Assembly (NCBI GenBank): GCA_028826165.1 | Contig: JAPDFW010000059.1 | Coordinates: forward strand, 82,501 to 146,500 | DNA length: 64,000 bases | Direction: 5' to 3' | Source: Anaeramoeba ignava | Taxonomy: Eukaryota > Metamonada > Anaeramoebidae | Notes under the pieces: generated by a model | Databases searched by the model: none | Seen by the model: the letters and a program-made list of their open reading frames with translations, nothing else | What the model was told of the DNA's origin: nothing | Part shown: positions 11,229 through 23,200 of the stretch, one piece after another | Position numbering within the stretch: position 1 is the stretch's first letter | Layout: every line of letters starts with the position of its first letter | Made by a program: the position numbers and the translations under genes

Positions 11229-14200
11229 TTAAACCCAAGCTTGAAAACCAACATACATTCGACCTAAAAGATTTGGATCAGTTGCTTGATCTAAAAGACA
11301 TTGAACTTGATCATGAACAGAAAGTTTAACTTTTTGAGAGATTTGAGCACGGAAATTGAAAGAAGGATCACCAAAAACAATATTTTTAATTTGGGGATAA
11401 AAGGGTTTATCAGTATGAACACTTGAATCAAGTTCTTGATTCATAATTTCTGAAGGATGATCACCATCAAGTTTTCTTTTGGCAATTTCGATTTTTTCCA
11501 AAGGAAACCAATTAGGTTTAGCAGAGATTTTCTTGTCTTTTTTAAGCTTTGAGATCTTATCAGCAAATTGATACCAATCAAGAAGAGGTTCTTTAAGGAA
11601 AATATCCATCACATTGAGAAGAATTTCTTGATTTTCTCGCAAAACACGAAGTGTATGAAGCATGGTTTGCTGGATGATCCCATTTGTCTCTAGAGGGCGA
11701 AAAAGATTCGTGAGTTGAGGAGTCATTCTGAACGGAACCAGCTCTGGAATAGGGATTAATTGAACGCCTGTGCCGAATGAGTATCCAAAATCAATTCCAA
11801 TAACGGATCCAGTTAAGTTGTCAACAAGAAAATTTTTCAAGTGGCGATCGCCAATTCCAAGTATGTATCCGGCAACGGAAAATGAGGACAAAGTGCGGGC
11901 AAATTGGGCCCGAATAGCAAGAAATGATTCTTTTGATTCTGAAAGTGAAATGATTGATTTGCGCATAAGATCCCATTTCAGATGATTCTGGATCCTCTTG
12001 AAGTTTTCAACAGTTTCTGTGCGATTGTCTGTCTTTGATAAAAGCTCCCAGTACATTTCCATTATGTTCTGGTTTTTTTTGGAGAACTTGAGCAACCAAT
12101 TCCGATACATTTCAACGCATTCATCAAAAACAAATTTTTGATTATTTTTTGGTTTGGGTGCTTTTTCTCCAACCATTGAATGGAAAGGCTTTGTGTTGTC
12201 CAGCCATTCGATCAATCCAACTCTTGGTGTAACTGGTACAACTTGGTAAGTTTGGATTTTAAGTCTTCTTTGACAACATATTGGGTCTGATTGCATAATT
12301 TGATTCATGACTGTAAATAATTGTTCTATTCTTTGATCAAGTCGTAGATCTTCTCCTCCTTTTACAAGAAATGGATATTCTTTTCCATCGTTTCCGTTGA
12401 TCACTAATCTTTTTGGAAGTCTTTAAAATTATTTTAAAAATCATTTTAAAAATTTGAAGGGATTATTTTAAGAATTAATTTTTTATTGCAAACCTTAATG
12501 ATTTCATAACTTGCAATGTTTCATTAAAGCTAACAATTTTGGAATGTTTTTCTATTTTTAGTTTTGATTTTAATTTTAATTTTATAAATGAATTTTAAAT
12601 TTAATTTTAAATTTAATTTTAATTTTAATTTTAATTTAAATTTTAATTTTATAAATGAATTTTGATTTTAATTTTAATTTTAATTTTAAATTTTGAATTT
12701 AAATTTAATTTTAATTTTAATTTTATAAATGAATTTTAATTTTAAATTACTAGGATCAGGAATAGATTGCCCATTATATTGACCAGGAATTTCAATATAA
12801 TATTCCACACTAAAACTAGATTGCTTAAAATTAGATAACCATAAACTATACTCTCTTAAAGTTCTATGAGATGTATTCTTAAGTTTTTCATATTCACTCA
12901 CCATCTCTTTAAAAATTTGTTTCCTTTTTCTCTTAAACGAAGAAAGCGAAATTTTCTCAAGAAGAAGCTTTCCATTTTTGCCAAAAATATTTGTGAATAA
13001 TGTGTTCCAATGAGCAAAATTGTTTCTCCAATCACCATTTTCTTTTTGGTCGAAAACAAACAAATTAGAAATCAAATGTTTGATTTTTTCTTTAATAAAA
13101 GAATGATTTGATTTGGAATCATATTTGCCAATTTGTCGCTCAATTTCGTCCATATAATCACTAAAAACCAAGTGTGGTTCCGTCAAAAGCTCTAGATGGT
13201 GAGTGAATTTCTCAAGAAGAGGGTTTGATAAGAAGCCAGAAAGACGACTATTGATCATTTGCTTTGTGTTGAAATCATAACTTTGTTGACTGATTTGAAG
13301 TGGGAAATACAAGCACTGCGGATAATCTTTGGCAATGCGTGAAATTATATCCAGAATCATCGGTCCTTCACGTTTATTTAAAACAGCCACCATTTGGGAT
13401 ATCCATTTCGTAAACATCCAACTTGGGATTTCTTGTGTTTTTGCTGAAAATAATTGTGAAATTACTTTTGATTCAACATGATTTCCAACAAGTTCTAAAA
13501 CTCGAGGGAATCGATCGATTGCTTTTGTTGATGAGAGCTCAATCGACTTCAGAATGTTCTGCACAATCTCTTTGATGTAGTCGATTTTATTAATCTGGAA
13601 ATCTCCCGTTTTGTTTTGTTCCACTTTTTCATATTCACGGAGAATTTGATCGCAAAATAAAGCAAATGTTAAATGGTAATGTGCAAGTCTCTTCGCGCTA
13701 TTTTTAGTGTTGTCAGTTTCTTGTGTTTTCACAGATTGCTGGAAAGAATTGGTTCCTTTTTGTACCAATAATTGGGTAATTCTGCGATAGTTTGCTTGAT
13801 CAAATTCTTTTTCTTTTTCTTTTTCTTTTAATTTCTCAGTTTCTTTTTCTTTTTCTTTTTCTTTTTCTTTTTCTTGGCTTGAAATGCGCAAATATCGCGA
13901 ACAAATCTCACAGTTTTTCTTATCGGAAAATATCAAGTTCAGTATATCGTGAACTGTTAATCCTTCATAATATTGTAATTTTGAGTAAAAGGCATCGTTT
14001 TCTCGGAAAATTTGCTGTTCTTTTGATTTGTGAATCATTTGCAAAAGACCCAATAATTTCCCGATTGTTTTTTCCACATCTTCGCCTGATTTCTGTTTGG
14101 CTTTCAATCGTTTCAACTTGATTTCCGAAACAAGAACAAATTTTCTTGTTTCAACATCAATACTTGGTACAAAAGAGTCGCATTCAAATGGAAACTGCAT

Positions 14201-17200
14201 TGAACCAACTTTATTGATAGCATTTTTAGCAACAACAAAATTCGATTGCTGAATAGAGTATCTTGCAAGTTGTTGCATATCGTTCTGATAAGACATGAAC
14301 AAGATCTGCGAAATTTTACTAAGAGAATCTTGCGGTTGTTTTTTTTCAATAAGATCGCTCGAATCATCTAACTGAAATATTGAATATTCTGTTACAAAAT
14401 AACTGCGGCTCACATCGCTATCACTTAGACTCAAACTTTCAACTTCTGTTTCTGTTTGGTTCTCTTCTGTTTCAAATGTCTCGTTTTCGGAAATTTTTTG
14501 GAATATCGAATAAATTTGTTCATAAAATAATTTTCTTTGAAAAAGAACTAAATCCCAAGTTACAACATCATCGAATTGTTCTGAAGGAAATCGTCTGCTC
14601 CATTTGCCTAGAACTTCCTTCAGCTTTCTCTTGCGATGCTCCTTCTTGATGCTGCCTCGAATCAGTGAGTTTGCAAGAAGAAGGAATTCTTGGATTTCGA
14701 TTATTCTTTGTAGTTGTTGAAGTTTATGATGTCTTCCAAATTGCGCAAGTGGATGGATGTTCGTCCAATCATGAATAAATCTTTCGTAGCTGAACATAAT
14801 CTTGCTTCTTGTCTTCTCGAAATTCCCCTGTTCAACATCAAGCAATGCAAGTTCTAAGGAATAAAATTTTTCGATAATTTTCATATTTTCTTGATTTAGA
14901 TCGTTTGCAAATAAAATTTCGGTTAATTTTTTCTTTTTGTCTTCGTTTCTTAAATGAGAAATTATGAAATATTTTAGCAATGAATCTTGGTATTTTGTGT
15001 CAAATAACTGATTCAAGTTTGTATTGAATTGACGATCCAAATCCGAAGAAACATCATCCCATTTCTGGAGTTTTGCCAAGCATTCGAGACGACTTAAGCT
15101 CCACATTTGGTCTTCATATAAATGGAGATTAATTTTCTGTGAGAGTTCTTTAGTAATTTGATTTTCATTAATTTGATTTTGATTTTCATTATTAATTTCA
15201 TTTTCATTATTAATTTGATTTTGATTTTCATTATTAATTTCATTTTCATTATTAATTTGAATTTGATTTTCATTTTGAAATTCAAGTGCTTTATTGTAAT
15301 TTTCTAAAGCTTTTTTATAATTCCCTTTCATTTGATCCCCTATAGCTTGCTTAGCAAATTTTGAAGTTGATATTTTCTCACTTAATCCAGTTACAACATC
15401 CTCTTCACCTAATAAAGAATACAAACGTGATAACTCAAGCCAAATTTTTTGAGGTTCCTTTTCATCGGATTTTTCTCCCGTTTTCTCAAATTCCATTGCT
15501 TCCATTTTCATGTTTAAAAGAGTGTTTTCATTTGCAAGAAAATTTTCAATCACCATAATTCCCGTTGAAAAATTGAAACTTTTATAGCTTGTTTCGCCAA
15601 TCAAATGAATATCGGGCGTCATTTCTGTCGAGCAAAATCCTAGGCTTTGAATACAAGCAATAAAAGGAGGCACAAACATCTTTGTTTTTTGCATCATTGA
15701 TGAAATTGCCTCTTTGATCTCGTTCACAAACGCTGATTTTTGATCAGTTTTTTTGAGTGTTTTGTAAATTCCTTTGAAAATGGATTGATAAAGTAGTCTT
15801 GCAATATCAGGATCTTGCGAAGAGAGAATTTCTAACGAATCAACCAATGTTTTCATTTTAATCTGGACATTTGGCAAGTTGGAATCAAATTTGTCTTGAT
15901 CATCCAATTGCATTTTTTGGTTGCGTTGCTGAGACTTCAATTTCTCAATGTATCTCTGCTTTTTTCTGGCTCTCTCACTTGATTTAGTTGCATAGAAATA
16001 CATTTCTCGTGATTTGGAAATTTTGCTGAAACGCCTGAATTTTCGCCAAAGTTCTGTTGATATTGAATCAAGTCGAGCAAGAAGAGAATCAGGATTCGGG
16101 ATTTTTTGGCCTGCATTTGATTGGTTAAGTTCTGATCCAAATGCGCCAATATATTTGGTCGTTTTCTCAACAGGATCAATTTCATATCCGAGACTGTATT
16201 TCCCAAAAATAAACGAACTCTCAAATTTAACAATGGATTTTGTTCTAAAAATTGATTTATCCATTTTCTCAATGTTTTTGGGGAATTTTGCAAGAGAATT
16301 CGTGAGTTTGCGATCTTGCAATTTTTCTGTTTTCTCATCATTTAATTGGCGAATTGGGGTTCTTTGTGATTGCAAGTTGATTGTCTTCATGTTGTTTGCA
16401 AAAAGGGCATCTGACGACAAAGTATCAAATTGAGTATCGCTTTGAGTGGAAATTTGCAATGTTGGTTCAATTAGTGTACTGGATTTTGGATCGGGGTTTT
16501 GAGGAAGAGTAGCATCCATATCTTGGGGAATAGTAAGTGATGTGATTGTTTCCGATTGATCATCTTGGTCCATTTGTTCCAATGTTTCTTGGCCATTTAC
16601 AAGCGTAGGCTCAAGATTTATTTGTGTTTGTGTTGTTGATGTTTCCATTGGAATTGTTTGTGAATATTGATTTTTTTCATTTTGTTCTAATGGAATTGTT
16701 TCATCATAAGAAATAGTATCATTATTATTATTATTTAACGGAATTGTCGAATCCTCATTTTTAGGAGGAATTGTTTTTGATAGAATACTTTTTCCCTTTG
16801 TTCTTTTTGTCGATGTTTCTGTTTCTGTTGATGTTGATTTTGTTGTTGTTGTTGTTGTTGTTAATGTTGATGATGATGAATCTAGATATTGGTTATGATC
16901 TTGTGTGATTGTTTTGGAATCAATAATCTCGGATTTTTCCAAAGAATTGAACATTGGCTTATGATACAAATTGGATCGTTTGATCAGTTTTAGCAGCAGT
17001 GCAGTGCTGTATCCTAGCCAATTCTCCTCAAGATCAGGCAAATACAGTTGATTTAATGTCTGAAGAATTCTCAAAGTTGGTTTCAAAGAAAGTCTGTGAG
17101 ATTCGTCCCAAAATTCCAACATTTTCTTTTGTATTTTGGGGTTTGGATCCTTTAATCCGTAAATCAAATACTTTTGGATCTCAATAATTAATTTTTGTTG

Positions 17201-20200
17201 GTTCTCGTTTGCTTTCATTCTTCGTAAATTAACATCTGTTTCGATGAGAAGATTCAAATAATCTTCTCGGCATTTTTGGTTATGATGAACGATGAAAATT
17301 TCGTGGAGTTTGGGAACCAAATCTTGGATATCTTGTTGAGGAATCCCGAAAATGATTTTATGAAGGATTTGCAGAATCAGAGATTGGATTCTTTGGTCTG
17401 AGTGAGAAAATAAATGGTTCAAATTGGGCTTAATTGTGTTGTATAAATTAGGGATGTTGTAAACACAAAGTAGGATAATTTCCAGAATTATAATTTTGAA
17501 TTCTCCGCTCACATTTGGTAGTAATTGAAGTAATTGGAATGAATATTGATGGAAAATTTTTATGTATCTTGGTCCTGATTTATAAATGCAGATCAAAAAT
17601 CTTTCATAATCCTTCTTTTCATAAATTTGATTCAATTTGATTTGGAATTTTTTAAAGAAATGAGAATCATCTTTATATTTTTATTAAGAAAATAAAAAAT
17701 AAGTATTTTTGAAATTTTTTTTTTTTTGTTAATATTATTTTTTACCATTTTTATAAAGATCACTAATTTCTTGAAGTAGCATTCCAATAACTTCAGAAGA
17801 ACAGCCAATAATTCCTTTATAAGGGAAGATTCAATGAATCAAATAAATTTGTGAAAATTAATTTATTTTGCTCGACTTGAGAGGAAAGATTGTTTCTCCA
17901 AATTTTAGATCCAATTAACAAACCCAATAAATTCAATCCAATGGTAATTTCCTTATTGTTTTCACTTTTCAAGTATTGTTGAACAATCGAGACATCTGGA
18001 ATGAGCCAATTGCTCCATCTTGTGAAAAACGCATGAATAATATCCAAATTGGAGTGTCTTATCAATGAATTATGATGGAATAAATTCTTGAGCAAGAAAT
18101 CAATAAATTGCCTTTGCAGTGTTGCGTTCTGTATCCTCAATCGGCAATATTTCCCATTTTAAAAGCACAGTGCATAAATCTCTGACAATATAATGGAAAC
18201 CCGAGCCACGACTGTTTTTCATTTGGAATTGCATTAAAGGAACAAACCAATGAGATGAATATTGGTGAAAAATTTGGTAGTTATTCAGAACCAATTTTGT
18301 AATGAACCATTTGACATTTTCTTTTGTTTTTGGATCGGTAAATTTAGAATGCATTTTTGCGACATATTCAGGAATCTTATTGAAATCCTGCGAGTTTTCG
18401 AAATCCAAAAGTTGGTTTGAATAGAAATTATTTTGCATAAAGTTGATCAATTTTCCAAAAGTTTCCATAATTGGATTTTGGTTGAGTTCGTCGAGATCAT
18501 ATTCACAAGATTCCACAGAGTCTTGTATTAGTAAATCAGACTGGATGTTGGCATCCATGGAAAGTTCTTGTGGATGATTGCTTTTGATCCTACGGAGATT
18601 TGGCTCTTGGTGGTCTTCTTCTTCCATTTGTGTTAGATCTTCGTATTCTTCATCATCATTTAAAATATTTCTTCTTTTCAATTTAGGGTCTGATTTGGGA
18701 TCTTTGGGAAATGATTGGTAGTCGGTTTCGTCAGAATCTTCTTTGTGAATGATCTTGAAATTTGTTTCTGGCTCAAAAACAAACGATTTCTTGCAATCAA
18801 CCAAATGTTCCCAGAGCTTTTTCTTTGGATCTTCTGAAGAAAAGAATAATTGAGTAAAAAGAGTCGAATCTTTTTGGGTTGTCATGAAAATTTGAGCCAA
18901 GAATTTAAAAGCGGAGCGATAGTATTGCTTTTTCATATCGCGTCCAATGGCTTTTCTGATTGTGTTTGACAAGGAAATTGAGTGAGCAAGATGGCCGATT
19001 TTGGATAGTTTTTTATTCATCTCGTTTCCTTTAAGATTTTTGCGGTTCTTGAAAAGAATGGGATTTAAATCACGATAGATTGCCTCGGATGAGCATTTTG
19101 AATAAAGAGCTTCAAGAACAGAAAACGCACAAATTTGCGTTCCGATTATTTGTTTGATTTGGGAAGTGTCATGTTTTTGGGGATCAATTTTGGCAGATAG
19201 AATTTTGACTAATTTTTTCAAGATTGGAGAAACAAGATCGATGGCTGATTTCTGGGAAATCTTCAGAATACATGGAACTAAAATCTCGAAAGTAACCTCC
19301 TTTTTGTGTTCCTGATTGATGTTGTTCTGGAAAAGCGTGTCTGAAAGAGAAAGGAATATTTGAGATGCGTTTTCATCGTTTGAGCTGCTTATCAAATCGG
19401 AAAATGCTTTTTGGATCTTGAGCTTGTAAGTTGATGACAGCTTCCTTAAAGAAAGAAGAGTGTGTACTGCTAATGGGGATTTGTAGAAAGAAAAGGAATT
19501 GAAGAGAGATCTGATGATGTTTGTTGTTGTAAGATGAATGTTTGCGAAATGTTTTGAATCTTGTGATTCTGTTGTTTTTTCTGTTGATATTTTGTTGATA
19601 AATTGCTGGATTTGTCCAGAAACATCCTGATACTCGGAAATTTTGTATTTCAAGAAGAAATTCAAACTGAAATCAATTGCCGAAGTTTTGAGGAGCATCT
19701 CCTCGTTTTCGGAAGAATCCCTAGACAGAATACGAATGATGATTTTCTTCAAATCCTGGAAATGCTGTGATTGAGGTTGCAATGTTCTGAGCGAAATTGT
19801 TTCAGATTTGGGATCATGCTGGATAAGAGGCGACTCAATAACCTGTTTTTGGGGATAGAGATTTTCGTTTTGCTCAATATCCATTTCAGATTCTGATTCT
19901 GATTCTGATTCTTGATTTTCGAAATTCGGATAATTTTTGGATCGGGAGATATGAAGGATGAAAATGGAATTCAGCAATTTGACGCAATTCTGGGGGAATT
20001 CTATCTGTTTATTCCGTGCCCATTTCTTTAAGTAATGGAGATTATTAAGGCAGGAGTTTGAGATGAAGTTGTCGTTGTTGGAATTTGTGGTGATGATATC
20101 AAGTAATAATGAGAACAATACTGGACTTGCGTTTTTGTTTTCAAAGAGAAAATGAGAGAACCAATCAAAGTTCTTGAAGACGTATTCACGCAGTTGCTTT

Positions 20201-23200
20201 TGGAAATAGTTGTACAATAATGCAGAGCGCGTTGTTGTATTGACGATGCTCTGGTCCTGCAAATAGGAAAGTAATTCGTTGTTAAAATCTCCAAGGCGCA
20301 AAAGTAATTCGACGATTTTTTGCATAAGAGTTATCTTTGTTGGAGACAGAAAATGGTGCTCCAACTCTGTAAGAATGAAATGGAATCCCTGGCCAAGATC
20401 CGTTTTCCATAAGAAGACAGGGAGAATGCCTGCCGAATGGAAGAAACAGAAGCCAGAAATAAGATGAACTAAATCAAAGGATTGCTTTTCGTTAAAAATG
20501 CGTTGGAAATCAAGAGAAAATTGCTTCTGGGAAAGCACTGAAGTCAGGGATTGGTCGAAAAAGGATTTGAGATTGCGATGCTCGCTTTGTTTGAAAATGC
20601 GGAGAAAGGATTGGCACATTTTACGAGTGTTTTTCTTGAGCTTTGAAACGAGAGAAGAATCATGAGTATCGATCCCGCAAGAATTTGGAAGCAAAATCAT
20701 CATGAAAAGCAACTGGAAAAAACGGAGCGTGAAAATATCGTTTGTTTTTGAGATGAACAGAGCAAGATCATCCTGGTAGCATAGGAAGAAATCAAAAACA
20801 AGAACGCAAACTAACGAAAGTTTTGAGCTGAGGGATTTTTGGATCGTGTTATTTTTAACAGAAACATCAGAAAGTTCAGCTTCGTTGACAGAAAGTAGAT
20901 CAATAATCTTGAAGTAGTTTTCAAACAGAATCTGTATCCAGTTGAGAAGTGCGGAGTTCACGGATAAATTGTAGACAAGATAGTGAGTCTTTTCAACAAG
21001 AGCGTTTTTGATGAGCCAAACATTTGCGTCCAAAGCACCTTCCAAGGCTCGGAGAAGCGGAAGTAAAGCTTGGGGAGATTCAAAAAAACTCTCAATTTTC
21101 TTGGCTTTTTTGCCAATTTTGGGTAGTTGGTTCTCAAAAGAAACTGCAAGATTTTCGGGTCGGACATTTTTCTCGATCCAAATTCTTGGCAGGTTATCTT
21201 CTCCCGAGCTACTCAGAACAAGAAACAGCTCTTGGCATTTTCTTCTACATTCCATCTCGGCAATACTCACATTGGCAAACAGCCATTCAGCAAGACTTGT
21301 TGTTGGATTTTCGCCTGTCAGGTCAACATTCTCGTAAGTGGATAATATTTGCCGATCGTTTGAAATAACTTTTGAAAGGAGATCGACAGCTTTTCCCGTT
21401 TCTAAAGCAACTTTAAGCTCGAGTGCTTCTGAATCGGCAAATTTTAAACTGAAAAGTAGTCCTGTCATCATGACTAAAGCATAACGGTTTAAAACGTTTG
21501 AATCCATTTTCATTTGCGGGATAATTCTCTGCAAAACCATTGCCCCGCCAAGACGTTTGAAGGGGTCTGTGTTTTGGATCAACGCCAAAATGCGTCGCAA
21601 AAGAGATTCCAAATGCGGAAGTATTGATGAGAATTTTTCCCCATTTTTTCCCTTTTTGACAGGTGAAGAAATGCTATTTTTGACAGTCCATTCGTAAAAT
21701 TCTGATAAAAAACCGGAAGACAAATCCCTAATTGAGCCGTTGGAGTCGTTGCACACACCGGCAATAATAGCGTCGAGAAGACACATTGTTTCCTTGCTTT
21801 CGTGAAGAGAGCTCTTTGTGAACCAATGGATCAGCTGTGAAACAAGTGAGCTGAACATTTTGCTTATTTCTAAATTATCATCCACACTTAGTCTTAATAT
21901 AATAGGGAAAATTTTTTGGTAAAGTTTCCAGAACTGCAGAGTCTCCCTTTGCATTGTTTGTGCAGAGGTCTTTGTTTGCGGATCGAAGCTATGGATGCCT
22001 ACCATATAGAGCACAATCCAATATAGTACCTGACAAGCAGCAAATTTAGCTTGTGGATCATAAGCTCGCTCTGACAGCTCAACAATTTTCCGCAAAAGTG
22101 GATCGAGAACAAAGACGAAGTTGCATTTGTTTAAAAGCACATCGAGCATCAAGCGCTGTTCGATGTCCCAAGCGATATATTTCTCAGAAACACCGGTCAG
22201 ATTTGTTTGGTGAATATCAAGTATGTTGACGTTTTTTCCTCCGAGTTTGCCAAGAAGTTTAAGTACTCTGAGTTGCAGATTCTCGATCTTCTCTGATTTG
22301 TCGAAAAAAATATCAGGACGCATTCGACGCAACTTGTTGATTTTTTTGTTACTTTTTGTTGCAAATTCATTTTCATCATCCTTGTCAAAAACCTGTTTTT
22401 TTGGAGCGAAATATTTACGTTTTCGCGGGAGTTGGAGTGAACTGAGATGAAGTAGCATGTCTTCGCTTTGTTTATATTGCCGAAGGAACCTTTCCAGGGA
22501 AGGCAAGATTGAGTTCAAAAAGGGATCAAGATTTTCTGGGATGCGTTCGAGCCAACTTTCTAGTGTTTTCAGCGCAATAGAAGCGGCATGTGGGTAATCT
22601 AGTCCGAGTTTGAATGTTGACAAGAGAACAGGTACAAATCTCCCAATGTCTATAAATGCGTCTGGCATCGAAAGAACTAAGAGCATGCATTTGTATAGCA
22701 GGGTATCTTTATAATGTTTTATTCTTGTTAGTAATTCTTCGAGGAATTTTGAGAATAAGTTGTATAGTTTGTCTGTGTTTATTTGTTCTTGTGATTCTGT
22801 TATTTCCATTTTATTTTTTTGATTTGATTTGATTTGGATGATTGAAGATTTTCTTTTTTGGATGAACATGAAGTGTTTGTGGCAGATTCTTTATAAATTT
22901 TAATTTTAAATTTTAATATAAATTTTAATTTTAATTTTTAAATTTAAATTTTAATTTTAATTTTTAAATTTAAATTTTAATTTTAATTTTTAAATTTAAA
23001 TTTTAATTTTAATTTTAATTTTAATTTTAATTTTAATTTTAATTTTAATTTTAATTTGATTTTAAATTTTAATTTTAATTTTAATTTGATTTAAATTTTA
23101 ATTTTAAATTGATTTTGTTATTCACCTCGTAATAATAGTCATCATCTCATAATAAGAACTAACAAGTGGATACCGCGATGAAAGAAATACAATCTTTTCA

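Noticed and set aside
11229-12420. ATM, mTOR or TRRAP identity for the PIKK gene
   Set aside because: FATC DQATDPNLLGR, the LPKRLVINGND / VKGGEDLR context and N-terminal PWIYSFS match DNA-PKcs; the kinase residues are intact, unlike TRRAP.
17817-17880. A 62-nt GT...AG intron (GTCGAG...TATAAAG) at DNA-PKcs site 2
   Set aside because: Its removal leads into a frame that lacks the conserved SSEVIGMLL block and deletes an aligned segment.
18100-18190. A 40-nt GT...AG intron (GTGCTT...ATACAG) that would restore frame at DNA-PKcs site 1
   Set aside because: It would remove the conserved VLLKW segment that aligns with the family, so a one-base shift explains the sequence better.
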